Shown here piece after piece: positions 9,522-18,473 of a stretch of 64,000 nucleotides of DNA; positions within the stretch are counted from its first letter, which is position 1; every line of letters begins with the position of its first letter. The position numbers and the translations under genes were made by a program. The DNA is from Chloroflexota bacterium (lineage in GTDB: Bacteria; Chloroflexota; Anaerolineae; Anaerolineales; Villigracilaceae). The notes under the pieces were generated by a model. That model was not told the origin of the DNA and made no database searches. It saw nothing but the letters and a program-made list of their open reading frames with translations. The stretch is taken from contig JAJYLQ010000010.1 of assembly GCA_021787595.1 (NCBI GenBank), positions 1 through 64,000 of the forward strand, read 5' to 3'.

Positions 9522-11549
9522 ATGAGAGATGCAGTATTGGGCATCCTGCGCGGCATTTTTGCCGCTCCGAAATTTCCAGACGCCGGGAAAACCCGCCGCG
9601 CAAAATTACTCGTCGCTATTGCCTGGAGCAGCGCAGCCATCCTTTTGTATCTGATCGCCGCCCGCCTGGCGCGCGGCATCGGCCCGCTCGATAAAGCCAG
9701 CCTGAGTCTCGAAGGCCTGGCCGGGGTCATTCTTGCGCTGATCTGGGCCATCCGGCGCGGATACGTCCGGCAGGCCAGTATTTTGCTGGTTCTTATCAGC
9801 TGGTCGGTGATGGTCTATCAGGCGTGGATCAGCGACGGGATCCGCGACACCGCTGTGGACGGCGAGCTGATCATCGTGTTGATCTGTGGATTGCTGCTGG
9901 GATGGCAGGCGATCGTTGGTTTGAGCATCCTGAGCATCCTGTCGTTATGGGGAATGTTCATCCTCGAAACACGGGGCATTCTCCACCCTGTGCCGGACGA
10001 TCTCTTCGGCGTCGTAAGAGATATGACAGCTGCTTTTTTGCTCTCAGGTATCCTGATGTGCCTCGTCCTGGCCGAGCAGCAGCGTTCGATGGATGAATTG
10101 CGTTCGAGCGAGGAACGCTTCCGAAAGGTGTTCTACAGCAGCCCGGTTGCCATCTGCATCGTCAGCCTCGAAGAGGGACGCTTTCTGGATGCCAACACGG
10201 CCTTTGGGGAATTATATGGTTTCGATCCCAGGGAGGCAGTGGGCAAGACCGCCATCGAATTAGGCACGTGGGAAGGCGGCCAGCCTGAGCGCGATGCGTT
10301 CATCCGGGAACTCGTACGGAAAAAATCCATCCGTAATATGAACTATGAGGTGACGGACCGCTCCGGCCGGAAACGCAATACGCTGGCCTTTTACGAACTG
10401 ATCGAACTGGATGGCCGGGCTCGCGTGTTGGCCATGTTCTACGATGTGACCGAGAAGAAAATGACGGAACAGGCCCTGCGCGAAAGCGAGAACCGCCTGC
10501 GCGCTTTGCTCGACGCCGTCCCCGATACGATCTTCGAATTGGATCAGGATGGCATCTTCCTGAACTTCATCCGCTCACAGGAAAGGGACACGTTCGTTCC
10601 CCCGGGGGAATTCGTCGGCAAAACCGTCCGGCAAATCATGCCGCCTCCCATTTCAGAATTGACCCTGTCGGGGATCGAGAAAGCATTGTCAACCGGCGAG
10701 ACCGTCAACTTCGATTACCAGTTGACCGGTCCTCTTGGCCCGCGCGATTACGAAGCCCGCCTGGCTGCCAGCGGACCGCAGCGTGTGCTGGCCATCATCC
10801 GGGATATCACCGGGCGAAAAAAGATCGAGGCCGAACGCGAGGCCCTGATCCGGGAACTCGAATTGAAGAACGCCGAACTGGAACGGTTCACCTATACCGT
10901 TTCACATGACCTGAAGGCGCCGCTCATTACCATCAAGGGATTCGCGGGACTCTTGCGCGAAGATGCGGCACGGAAAAACACTTCACGCCTTAACAAGGAT
11001 ATCCAGCGCATCTCCGATGCCGCCGAAAAGATGCAGCAACTGCTCAACGAATTGCTCGAGCTCTCGCGCGTTGGCCGCCTGATCAATCCACCGGAAGCCG
11101 TCCCGTTCGAAACGCTGATATCAGACGCCGTCGAATTGGTGCGCGGGCAGCTGGATGCGCTCAAAGTCCGGGTGGATGTTCGAAGCGGCATGCCGTCGGT
11201 GTATGGGGATCGCCAGCGGCTTACAGAGGCCCTGCAAAACTTGTTGGATAACGCCGCCAAGTTCATGGGGGATCAATCCCAGCCGCGCATCGAAATCGGC
11301 CAGCGCGGTCATGAAGACGGCAAACCCATATTCTACATTCGCGATAACGGCGCGGGCATCGATCCGCACTTCCACGAACGAATCTTCGGGTTGTTCAACA
11401 AATTGGACGTTGACAGTGAAGGCACCGGCGTTGGACTGGCGCTCGTAAAAAGGATCGTCGAGGCGCATGGCGGACGCATCTGGGTCGAAAGCCAGGTTGG
11501 CGAGGGCGCTGCTTTTTTCTTCACGCTTCAAACCGGACCTCCGGCCTGA
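9522..11549 (+). CDS. PAS-domain sensor histidine kinase
   Basis: 675 residues. About five hydrophobic helices (residues 25-190) form an N-terminal membrane sensor. Two PAS domains follow (about 195-315, starting ERFRKVFYSSPVAI, and 325-430, starting ENRLRALLDAVPD). The HisKA domain carries the phospho-acceptor His462 in YTVSHDLKAPL. The HATPase domain shows the N box (LQNLLDNAAKF), G1 (DNGAGID) and G2 (GTGVGLALVKRIVE). It should autophosphorylate in response to a membrane or cytoplasmic signal. No response regulator is adjacent, so the partner is unknown. Confidence 0.95.
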   Translation: MRDAVLGILRGIFAAPKFPDAGKTRRAKLLVAIAWSSAAILLYLIAARLARGIGPLDKASLSLEGLAGVILALIWAIRRGYVRQASILLVLISWSVMVYQAWISDGIRDTAVDGELIIVLICGLLLGWQAIVGLSILSILSLWGMFILETRGILHPVPDDLFGVVRDMTAAFLLSGILMCLVLAEQQRSMDELRSSEERFRKVFYSSPVAICIVSLEEGRFLDANTAFGELYGFDPREAVGKTAIELGTWEGGQPERDAFIRELVRKKSIRNMNYEVTDRSGRKRNTLAFYELIELDGRARVLAMFYDVTEKKMTEQALRESENRLRALLDAVPDTIFELDQDGIFLNFIRSQERDTFVPPGEFVGKTVRQIMPPPISELTLSGIEKALSTGETVNFDYQLTGPLGPRDYEARLAASGPQRVLAIIRDITGRKKIEAEREALIRELELKNAELERFTYTVSHDLKAPLITIKGFAGLLREDAARKNTSRLNKDIQRISDAAEKMQQLLNELLELSRVGRLINPPEAVPFETLISDAVELVRGQLDALKVRVDVRSGMPSVYGDRQRLTEALQNLLDNAAKFMGDQSQPRIEIGQRGHEDGKPIFYIRDNGAGIDPHFHERIFGLFNKLDVDSEGTGVGLALVKRIVEAHGGRIWVESQVGEGAAFFFTLQTGPPA

Positions 11550-11627
11550 TCCCGTTGTCAAGATTATTCTCAGCCTTTTGACTTCGGTGTATACTCACTG
11601 CAATTCATCATCAAGGAGGATCGTTTT

Positions 11628-12533
11628 ATGAAACGCGCAGTCAGTATCAGCATTGGTTCGTCGAAACGCGATAAGGCTGTTGAAGTCAATTTATTAGGCG
11701 AGAAAGTCAGCATCGAACGCATCGGCACCGACGGCGATATGGAAGCTGCCGCCCTGAAGTACAAGGAACTCGACGGCGTTGTGGACGCCTTCGGCGTCGG
11801 CGGCGCGGACCTCGGTCTGATGGTGGACAATAAATGGTACCCACTTTATTCGGTCCGGCCCATGATCCGCTACGTCAAGAAGACGCCCATCGTGGACGGC
11901 GTCGGCTTGAAGAACACGCTGGAGAACAAATCCGCCCCGCTGCTCGCATCGAAGATCGGCGACTACATCAATCGAAATGGCAAAACGGCTTTTGTCGTGA
12001 GCGGCGCCGATCGTTGGGGAATGACAAGCAGTTTCCTCGATGCTGGTTATAAATGCGCGTTTGGCGATTTGATGTTTGGATTGGGAATGCCCATTCCGCT
12101 TCATACTGCCAGCCAGCTCAAAACGTTGGCCGGTTTCCTGATGCCGCTGATTGGACGTTTGCCCTTCTCATGGGTCTATCCGACTGGCGAAAAACAGGAA
12201 GTGCGCGTTCCGAAATACCAAAAGTTTTATCAGGAAGCAACCGTTGTTGCAGGCGACTGCCATTACATCAAGCGCCACATGCCGGACGACATGAAAGGCA
12301 AAGTCATCGTAACGAACACGACCACGCCCGAGGATGTGGCATTGTTCAAACAGTGCGGCGTCAAATATCTTGTCACCACCACGCCGGTTTTGGATGGGCG
12401 CTCGTTCGGGACGAATATGATGGAGGCGGCGCTAATCGCCATTTCCGGCAAAGGCCGCGTGCTGACGCACGATGAATACAACGAAATGCTGGTGCAGCTC
12501 AACTTCGAGCCGCAATTGCAGGAATTGAATTAA
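11628..12533 (+). CDS. conserved protein of uncertain function (quinate dehydrogenase-like name in some annotations)
   Basis: 301 residues with a strong AAGGAGG site before the ATG. The sequence reads as a soluble alpha/beta protein with conserved stretches DGVVDAFGVGGADLGL, KTAFVVSGADRWGM and HYIKRHMPDDMKGK. I recall related Chloroflexota proteins carrying the label quinate 5-dehydrogenase, but I see no clear dinucleotide-binding GxGxxG in the expected place and would not assign that activity. It precedes the nucleotidyltransferase gene by 78 bp in the same direction and may share its transcript. Confidence 0.7.
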   Translation: MKRAVSISIGSSKRDKAVEVNLLGEKVSIERIGTDGDMEAAALKYKELDGVVDAFGVGGADLGLMVDNKWYPLYSVRPMIRYVKKTPIVDGVGLKNTLENKSAPLLASKIGDYINRNGKTAFVVSGADRWGMTSSFLDAGYKCAFGDLMFGLGMPIPLHTASQLKTLAGFLMPLIGRLPFSWVYPTGEKQEVRVPKYQKFYQEATVVAGDCHYIKRHMPDDMKGKVIVTNTTTPEDVALFKQCGVKYLVTTTPVLDGRSFGTNMMEAALIAISGKGRVLTHDEYNEMLVQLNFEPQLQELN

Positions 12534-12611
12534 TTTATCGGCAGTCGAAATCAAACACCGAACTTTTTGTTTGGGCGAGGAAAATTCGCCGCAAACTATT
12601 CAGGAGGCACG

Positions 12612-13484
12612 ATGGACGCAATTGTTACCGCGGGAGGAATCCCCCAACCCGACGATCCCTTGTACGCTTATTCGAAAGGCGAAGCAAAAGCATTGATCGA
12701 GATAGCCGGCAAGCCCATGGTCCAATGGGTGCTGGATGCGTTGAGCGCCGCCAAGAACGTGGACAATGTCATCATGATCGGCCTGTCGCCCAAAAGCGGA
12801 TTGACCTGCAAAAAGCCGATGCACTACATTTCCAATCAGGGCAGGATGCTGGCGAACATGATCGCCGGCGTGGAAAAGTCCCTCGAACTGAACAAGAAGA
12901 ATAAACACGTCCTGATCGTTTCGTCCGATATTCCCGCCATCAAGCCGGAGATGATTGACTGGCTGATCGAGACCTGCATGGAGACCGAGGACGACATCTA
13001 TTACGGCGTCTGTCCGCGTGACGTGATGGAAAGCCGTTTCCCCGGATCGAAGCGCACGTACACGCATCTCAAGGAGATGGATGTGTGCGGCGCGGACATG
13101 AACATCGTCCATGTGCGGATGGCGAGCGAACACCTCGACACGTGGGAATCGCTGATCGCCAATCGCAAGAATCCTGTCGCGCAGGCCGCGGTGATGGGCT
13201 GGGGCACGCTCTTCCTTCTCCTGTTCCGTCTGGCAACTCTCGATGATTTCGTGGAACGCGTCAGCAGGCGGATCGGGATCAAAGGCCGCGCCATCGTCTG
13301 GGAACACGCCGAACCCTGCATGGATGTGGACAAGCCCAGCCAATTGGAAATGATGCGCGAGGATTTGGCCAAATCCGTGAAGAAATCCGCGCCGAAGGAA
13401 AAAACGGTCACGGCAAAGCCGGTCAGGAAAACGGCCGCGAAGAAACCGGTTAAGAAAACCGTTGTCAAGTCAAAGGTAAAATAA
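12612..13484 (+). CDS. NTP-transferase (MobA/GlmU-like) with lysine-rich tail
   Basis: 290 residues from the ATG at 12612, which follows CAGGAGGCAC. The N-terminal nucleotidyltransferase fold is clear: MDAIVTAGGIPQPDD is the G-rich NTP loop, KALIEIAGKPMVQWVLDAL the activating segment, and VLIVSSDIPAIKPEMIDWL the metal-binding SSDIP motif. The last 40 residues are a Lys/Ala/Pro tail (repeats of AAKKPVKKT) like histone H1, perhaps for binding nucleic acid or polyanions. The sugar or cofactor substrate is unknown. It follows the 11628 gene in the same direction. Confidence 0.85.
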   Translation: MDAIVTAGGIPQPDDPLYAYSKGEAKALIEIAGKPMVQWVLDALSAAKNVDNVIMIGLSPKSGLTCKKPMHYISNQGRMLANMIAGVEKSLELNKKNKHVLIVSSDIPAIKPEMIDWLIETCMETEDDIYYGVCPRDVMESRFPGSKRTYTHLKEMDVCGADMNIVHVRMASEHLDTWESLIANRKNPVAQAAVMGWGTLFLLLFRLATLDDFVERVSRRIGIKGRAIVWEHAEPCMDVDKPSQLEMMREDLAKSVKKSAPKEKTVTAKPVRKTAAKKPVKKTVVKSKVK

Positions 13485-13501
13485 GGTTTTCAACGATCTC
13501 G

Positions 13502-13547
13502 AAACGCGAGCGCCGCGAATGCATCGAACTTCGCGGCACTCGTTTTA
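13502..13547 (+). terminator. rho-independent terminator
   Basis: Arms GAGCGCCGCGAA and TTCGCGGCACTC pair with one mismatch, extended by AAACG/CGTTTT, and end in a T run. It lies 18 bp after the nucleotidyltransferase stop. Confidence 0.75.
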
Positions 13548-13575
13548 TATATCTGATATCTCATTGGAATTGCGG

Positions 13576-14136
13576 ATGAATCTGAATTCAATCATCGAAC
13601 TTGACGCGCGTCTTTCCAACAAATTGCGCGTGGCCGAAAAGCTGGGCATGCGCCGGACTATCGCCATCTTCTTCGCCCATTCCGGCGACTCATGGTTTTG
13701 GGCGCTGGGACTTTTCATCCTATGGTTATTCGGGGAAAGCTTTTGGAAGCAATGGGCGATTGTCGAAGTTGCAGGCATTGCGGCTTTGATCGCCCTGGTC
13801 ATGCCGCTCAAGTTCACCATCCGCCGGAGGAGGCCGGAGGGCGAATGGGGAAGCATTTATCGCAGCACCGATCCGCATTCATTCCCATCCGGGCACGCTG
13901 CGCGCGCTTTTCTTATCACCGTGATCGCCGTCGGGCTGGGGCCGTCATGGGCGGGGATCATTCTATTGGTCTGGGCTCCGTTCGTGGCATTGTCGCGCGT
14001 CGCCATGGGCGTTCATTATGTGTCCGATATCGTGGCAGGACTTTTCATCGGCGTCGTGATGGGGTTCATTGTCGTGCTGATTCATCAACCGTTCCTGGCG
14101 CTGCTGGCATCCCTTTCGCCCATTCGACTCTGGTGA
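13576..14136 (+). CDS. PAP2-family membrane phosphatase
   Basis: 186 residues with the start placed at MNLNS. Four to five membrane helices surround the three phosphatase signatures: KFTIRRRRP (KX6RP), PSGH and SRVAMGVHYVSDIVAG (SRX5HX3D). Proteins of this type remove phosphate from undecaprenyl pyrophosphate, phosphatidic acid or related lipids at the outer membrane face. The substrate is not clear from sequence. The gene sits between a terminator and a decayed DinB-like gene. Confidence 0.9.
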   Translation: MNLNSIIELDARLSNKLRVAEKLGMRRTIAIFFAHSGDSWFWALGLFILWLFGESFWKQWAIVEVAGIAALIALVMPLKFTIRRRRPEGEWGSIYRSTDPHSFPSGHAARAFLITVIAVGLGPSWAGIILLVWAPFVALSRVAMGVHYVSDIVAGLFIGVVMGFIVVLIHQPFLALLASLSPIRLW

Positions 14137-14159
14137 CCGATGTTAAGCAGTCGCCGTGT

Positions 14160-14341
14160 TTTTTTACCGCGAAGCCGCCAAGAACGCTTTTCGATATCAC
14201 GTGTATGCGCGGCCGCTTGATGCTCATTCCATCCGCACGGCTCGATAGGCGCTTACGGATCCTTGACTGCCAAGCAATTCCCTGGCCGCGTCCGATAATC
14301 TATGGATCAGCTTCTCGCGGTAATTCGTCCAGCTCCTTCAT
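14160..14341 (-). pseudogene. DinB-like protein remnant, frameshifted
   Basis: Directly after the SDR gene (ATGA overlap at 14338-14341) a frame starts MKELDE. Reading then continues in the next frame as YREKLIHRLSDAARELLGSQ, and after another shift as GWNEHQAAAHTRDIEK. The last block matches the metal-binding helix style of DinB-like proteins (xWNVHQxAAHxRD). Two frameshifts and early loss of similarity make it a pseudogene that once formed the third cistron of the M23-SDR operon. Confidence 0.45.
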
Positions 14342-15018
14342 TTGCCCGCCGCATTGACGATCTGACCATTCAAGGTCGAACGGCATAAAAACATTACGGC
14401 TTCCATAAAATCAGATGGAACAGATGACTCGGCTTGATGGAATTTCTCGATGTCTGTTCCAACTGCATGGATGTGAATGCCGGAGGATGACATTTCATAC
14501 GCGCCCGAACGCGTCAACGCGACCAATCCGGCCATGCTGGCATTGTACGCCGCCTCATTCTGGACGTCGAGCGGGCGCGCCGAAATCAAATTTATGATTA
14601 CGCCGGCGAGGTCCTCGGAGAGGGAGCCTTTCGCGCGCATCACGCGCCCGACGGACTGCATCATCAAAAACGCGCCGGTTAGATTCACATCCAACACGCG
14701 ATGCCAGTCCCATTCGTCCATATCGAGCAGGGCGACGCGCGGCTCGACCGCAGCGTGGTTGATCAGAATGTCAATCCGCCCGAAATCGTCCTCGACTTGA
14801 TTCACGATGGACTGCGCCGCAACTTTCTTTGCCACATCATCCACGTACGCCTTGATTCTCCCGCCGCTTTGCGCGACCAGCCCGTCCACATTGACCGGCG
14901 AAATATCGTTGGCGGCAACCGATGCGCCGCGCTTCGCGAATTCTTCGGCCAGCGCGCGACCCCTACCTTTGCCCGCACCGGTGATCAAAACCACTTTGCC
15001 TTCGAAATCATTCGTCAT
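14338..15018 (-). CDS. SDR-family protein lacking the catalytic lysine
   Basis: 226 residues from the ATG at 15018, which overlaps the stop of the M23 peptidase gene by 4 bp (ATGA). The Rossmann nucleotide loop TGAGKGRG and the strand ILINHAAV (normally NNAG) are present. The catalytic site is altered: where SDRs have Y-x-x-x-K, this protein has YNASM, and the serine block reads NLISARPL. The C-terminus is also short. It is probably a diverged SDR that may bind NAD(P) without classical oxidoreductase activity, or a decaying gene; the frame is intact. Confidence 0.8.
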   Translation of the reverse strand: MTNDFEGKVVLITGAGKGRGRALAEEFAKRGASVAANDISPVNVDGLVAQSGGRIKAYVDDVAKKVAAQSIVNQVEDDFGRIDILINHAAVEPRVALLDMDEWDWHRVLDVNLTGAFLMMQSVGRVMRAKGSLSEDLAGVIINLISARPLDVQNEAAYNASMAGLVALTRSGAYEMSSSGIHIHAVGTDIEKFHQAESSVPSDFMEAVMFLCRSTLNGQIVNAAGK

Positions 15019-15719
15019 GGATTGCTCGCTTCGCACACAGGAATTCGATCTGGATTCTGTTTTGCATTCAACGCCAATCCGAAATATGGCGAGGGATCAT
15101 ACGTGTTATGGATATCCAGTTCGTTCATGAAATGCCCGTCGTTATCTTTGACAATCGAAACATGCAGATGCACGCCGACCGGATTGTTCGGATCGCCGGA
15201 ATAATCACCCTGATAACCAAGCAGCGTGCCTGCATTAATTTGTTTTTCTGTCGTGCCGGGCGGGAATTCAGACGAGATGAACGAATTGCCGTTTGCATCC
15301 GCCATGTGGGTGTAATAAACCCAAATCTGACGCTCCGGCTGGAGCGGATCCTTCGGCAGGCGCACGATGACCGAGGCCTTCCAATCGGGCAGGCGCGTCA
15401 GATAGCCGGGGTAGGCGGCGATGACTTTGGTCACGTTGATGTCCGTCCCGGCGAAGATATCAATGCCCTGATGCCGATGGCCCCACTGGAACGAATCGTC
15501 CCAAACGAATCCGACCATGCCGGTTGTAGGAAAGATAAAAGGCGCAGATCCACATTTGGAACCGGCAGCCATCACCAGGTCCGGGCGCGAAGCGGGGTCT
15601 TTGATCCACGCAAGAACCTGCACGGTCCGCGCACTGGTTGGACGGTAGGTCCAATACAAGTAAACCCCTGCCGCGATCACGATCACAGCCAGAATCAAAA
15701 ATACAAAGTTCTTCGACAT
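15015..15719 (-). CDS. M23 (LytM-like) peptidase, membrane anchored
   Basis: 234 residues from MSKNFVF. One N-terminal membrane helix is followed by a LytM domain with the zinc motifs HRHQGID (HxxxD) and HLHVSI (HxH). Such enzymes cleave peptidoglycan cross-bridges or peptides outside the membrane. The start at 15719 is preceded 7 bp upstream by TATAAT and has no ribosome site, which would suit a leaderless transcript; an upstream ATG at 15749 is the alternative. The stop overlaps the SDR start. It is divergent from the Hsp20 gene. Confidence 0.85.
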   Translation of the reverse strand: MSKNFVFLILAVIVIAAGVYLYWTYRPTSARTVQVLAWIKDPASRPDLVMAAGSKCGSAPFIFPTTGMVGFVWDDSFQWGHRHQGIDIFAGTDINVTKVIAAYPGYLTRLPDWKASVIVRLPKDPLQPERQIWVYYTHMADANGNSFISSEFPPGTTEKQINAGTLLGYQGDYSGDPNNPVGVHLHVSIVKDNDGHFMNELDIHNTYDPSPYFGLALNAKQNPDRIPVCEASNP

Positions 15720-15844
15720 GAACAGAATTATACCCACGCTCTCCACCATTTTTTCTTACAAAAAACCTATTTTTCTTTTTTCTGTTTCTTACATTGCCCG
15801 GCTAACATAGCGATCATAGAAATCGAAAACAAGGAGAAACCGAA

Positions 15845-16249
15845 ATGACTTTCTACGCTTATCCATTCCCGCATCGCATGGCGCGCCGCTGGATGGCCGC
15901 AGCTGAACCTTCGCAGAGCGCCCGCTTTCTGGCAGTCAACATCCGTGACGAGGGCGAAGCTTATCTCTTGACGGCGCTCGCGCCCGGACTCAAAGCGGAT
16001 GATCTGAATGTTCAAGTTTTGGAAGATGTTGTCAGCATCGAAGGACAATTCCCGGAAGACGAGAATGAATATCTCCTCCAGGAATTGCCCGGCGGCTCGT
16101 TCCGGCGCGAACTCCGCCTGCCGTCCGCGCTGGAGGCCGAAAAGGTCGAGGCAAAGATCGAGGACGGCGTTTTGAATCTGCGCCTGCCCAAGGCAGAATC
16201 GGCGCGGCCCAGAAAGATCAACGTCACAGTAAAGCAATTCATTCGATGA
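15845..16249 (+). CDS. Hsp20 / small heat shock protein
   Basis: 134 residues. The alpha-crystallin domain covers residues 30-130: the beta-strand block ALAPGLKADDLNVQVLEDV, the FRRELRLP strand and the closing GVLNLRLPKAE signature. The N-terminal arm is short and there is almost no C-terminal IXI tail. It should act as an ATP-independent holdase. AAGGAGAAACCGAA precedes the ATG. A strong terminator follows at once, so it is a single-gene unit. No CIRCE-like operator is visible. Confidence 0.93.
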   Translation: MTFYAYPFPHRMARRWMAAAEPSQSARFLAVNIRDEGEAYLLTALAPGLKADDLNVQVLEDVVSIEGQFPEDENEYLLQELPGGSFRRELRLPSALEAEKVEAKIEDGVLNLRLPKAESARPRKINVTVKQFIR

Positions 16250-16281
16250 AAACGGCGGGGAACATTCCCCGCCGTTTTCAT
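16246..16281 (+). terminator. perfect hairpin terminator after hsp20
   Basis: A 17-bp perfect stem (ATGAAAACGGCGGGGAA with its complement) that includes the stop codon and ends TTTTCAT. The first arm starts inside the end of the coding region. Confidence 0.9.
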
Positions 16282-16351
16282 TTAACCCGTTCAAATGGAA
16301 ACAGCATGGCGAGGCGTTATAATTCCGGCATCTTTTCTTCGGAGCAAATAC

Positions 16352-17359
16352 GTGCGCGCAAAATTCGTCCTCTTCATCCTCCTGACTGCCTCCATGCTCG
16401 GCGCTTGCAGCTTCGGAGCACACGACAGCCCAACCCCGGCCCCAACCGGCACCCCCACGCCGCTTCCCACGCTGACTCCCACGCCGGTCGTGCCGCTCGC
16501 CATTTTGGTGATGCCCGCCAATCTGGATAAGGCAGCCTCGGACGCGTACCAGAAAGCAGTTTACGATCTCGCGCAGCAGGCAGGGATGCGCTTTCAGGTG
16601 AGGAATTCGCTCACGCCCGCGGACCTCGAACCGGGCCTGAAAATCGTGATCGCCCTGCCGCCCGATCCGGGCCTCGCGGCATTGGCCAAAGCCGCGCCGC
16701 AGGTTCAGTTTCTTGCCATCGACATTCCCGGCATCCAGGCCGGGGGCAATGTCAGTGTCCTATCGCCGAGCAATCAGGCAGACGTATCCGCCTTTATCGC
16801 GGGTTACACCGCCGCCATGATCTCCGACGAATATCGCATCGGCATGATCCTCCCGCAGGGCGACGCAAATGCCCAGCGGGCGTTCTATGCCTTTGCCAAC
16901 GGCATGGCGTATTATTGCGGGCTGTGCAAAACTTTTTATGTCTATCCCGTTGCATCCCCGGCTTACATTCAGATTCCTTCCTCCGAATCGAAGAAGAATT
17001 ATCTGGGCTATGCCAATGCGCTGATCAACGAAAAAATCTACACACTGTTCGTCTATCCTGATCTTGCCGATCCTGATTTCCTGAGTCAAATCGGGACCAC
17101 AGGCGCACAGATCATCGGGACTTCCATGCCCAACCCGCGTCCCGGCGGCTGGGTGATGACCGTCACTCCCGATGAAACGAAGGCCATCCAGAATGACTGG
17201 CCGAATCTTATTGCGGGCAAGGGCGGGGTCAACGTGCAATCCCCGATTGGAATCGCAAATGTGGATCCTTCGCTTCTTTCACCGGGCCGGCAGAAGCTTG
17301 TGCAGCAAGTGGTTGACGATTTAGCGTCCGGAAGCCTCACACCAGGCGTCGGCCCGTAG
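16352..17359 (+). CDS. BMP-family (PnrA-like) substrate-binding lipoprotein
   Basis: 335 residues from a GTG at 16352; GGAG lies 7 bp upstream and a TATAAT box at 16318-16323. The signal peptide ends in the lipobox MLGAC. A Thr/Pro linker (PTPAPTGTPTPLPTLTPTP) tethers a two-lobed periplasmic-type domain: AFIAGYTAAMISDEYRIGMI and the later PDETKAIQNDW follow the basic-membrane-protein pattern. These usually bind nucleosides for an ABC transporter. No permease or ATPase gene is near, so transport partners would be elsewhere. Confidence 0.7.
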   Translation: MRAKFVLFILLTASMLGACSFGAHDSPTPAPTGTPTPLPTLTPTPVVPLAILVMPANLDKAASDAYQKAVYDLAQQAGMRFQVRNSLTPADLEPGLKIVIALPPDPGLAALAKAAPQVQFLAIDIPGIQAGGNVSVLSPSNQADVSAFIAGYTAAMISDEYRIGMILPQGDANAQRAFYAFANGMAYYCGLCKTFYVYPVASPAYIQIPSSESKKNYLGYANALINEKIYTLFVYPDLADPDFLSQIGTTGAQIIGTSMPNPRPGGWVMTVTPDETKAIQNDWPNLIAGKGGVNVQSPIGIANVDPSLLSPGRQKLVQQVVDDLASGSLTPGVGP

Positions 17360-17419
17360 AATTCATAAACTATTGACATTCATATAAACGGGAGGTCCTT
17401 CTCTCAATCGGCAGGCAAT

Positions 17420-17851
17420 TTACAAAGGCGCTTCAAGCGCAAAGCGGTGGGGACGCGGAAGCTGCCGGCGCATGATCCATGCCATGCCTTTGACCAAAGC
17501 CAGCGCCGGATTGATCGGCTGCGCCAGGCACTCGTCCACGCCAGCCGCGTACGATTCGATGATTTCCTGGGGACGCGGCGGAATAACGACCATCAACGCG
17601 GCTCCGCTGACGAGTTTCAAAGTGCGACACAAGGCCAGCCGGTCAGCGTGCGGGAGGTTGAGATCCGCAAGCACCAACTGAGGATTCAGAATGCGGGCCG
17701 CGTAGACCGCCTGGGCCGCATTTTCGACCACGACATTGCAACCTTTCTCGATAAAAAGCTGGCTCCACAACCCGGCCGCTTCCGGTCCGTCTGCCACGAT
17801 CAGCACGATTTGGAGCGGGAGGGAATTGGCAGATGCTCTCCAGGCAGTCAT
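17420..17851 (-). CDS. single-domain response regulator
   Basis: 143 residues, start at the ATG preceded by AAGGA. A receiver fold runs from about residue 14 (LQIVLIVADG) through the phospho-acceptor Asp in VLADLNLPHA and the switch region LVSGAALMVVIPPRP. The usual C-terminal Lys sits in a weak context (DECLAQPINP: Q where K is expected), so phosphotransfer may be altered. No output domain is present. It stands alone between convergent and divergent neighbours, and its kinase is unknown. Confidence 0.75.
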   Translation of the reverse strand: MTAWRASANSLPLQIVLIVADGPEAAGLWSQLFIEKGCNVVVENAAQAVYAARILNPQLVLADLNLPHADRLALCRTLKLVSGAALMVVIPPRPQEIIESYAAGVDECLAQPINPALALVKGMAWIMRRQLPRPHRFALEAPL

Positions 17852-18008
17852 TTGTATTCCTTGAAATCCATGTTCTCTATAATAAGGTCGCAAAAAAAGT
17901 CGGATTTGGTTCATCCGCGCACAGGGAAATGGCGTTTCGAATCTCAAAAAAACAGAAGAAGACTTTTGAAAATAGGCTATACTTGAGATACCAACAAAGG
18001 AGGTCGAA

Positions 18009-18458
18009 ATGAATCTGCGTTGTTTTTACTGTCAGACTCCCTTCACCCTGGGCATGGACGAGAAAGTAACGGCCCTGCGGAAAATGCACGCAGAGAACCT
18101 GCATCATTACGACGCCCATTGCCCGCATTGCGGCCGGGCCAATCCGGTTTCGCGTGAACGGCTCGAGATGTTCACGCCGGGCTGGGAGACAGCCCTCGCG
18201 TCCGCTCCGGCTGCGGCGGAAGCGCCTGCTCCGGCCCCCGCACCCGTTATGACCAGTGCGCCTGCGCCCGCTGCAATGGCCGGGCCAGCGGCAAAAGCTC
18301 CTGCGCGCCGCCGACATGCCTCGGCGGCCAAAAAAGCTGTAAAGAAAGCCGCGCCGAAGAAGCCAGCCGCAAAGGCAAAGACCAGGGCGAAACCGGCAAA
18401 GAAGAAAGCCGCCAAACCGAAGAAAGCCGCGCCCAAAAAGAAGGCCAGGAAGAAATAG
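18009..18458 (+). CDS. zinc-ribbon protein with histone-H1-like tail
   Basis: 149 residues. The N-terminal 50 residues carry CFYC and CPHC, which form a zinc ribbon. A Pro/Ala hinge follows, then about 50 residues of Lys/Ala/Pro repeats (AAKKAVKKAAPKKPAAKAK type) as in H1 or HctA-like nucleoid proteins. A strong AAAGGAGGTCGAA site precedes the ATG. It probably binds nucleic acid. The same kind of tail occurs on the nucleotidyltransferase at 12612. The HAD gene starts 15 bp later, so they are probably co-transcribed. Confidence 0.8.
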   Translation: MNLRCFYCQTPFTLGMDEKVTALRKMHAENLHHYDAHCPHCGRANPVSRERLEMFTPGWETALASAPAAAEAPAPAPAPVMTSAPAPAAMAGPAAKAPARRRHASAAKKAVKKAAPKKPAAKAKTRAKPAKKKAAKPKKAAPKKKARKK

Positions 18459-18473
18459 GCCGGCGCGGTTTTC

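Noticed and set aside
12600-13343. A 247-codon frame opposite the nucleotidyltransferase gene
   Set aside because: It is an antisense shadow of a clear enzyme gene and has His/Asp-rich, family-free sequence.
15108-15848. A 246-codon plus-strand frame opposite the M23 peptidase
   Set aside because: The M23 zinc motifs and a coupled start support the minus-strand gene.
18009-18458. Low-complexity artefact for the lysine-rich protein
   Set aside because: The N-terminal zinc ribbon and a strong ribosome site support a real gene.
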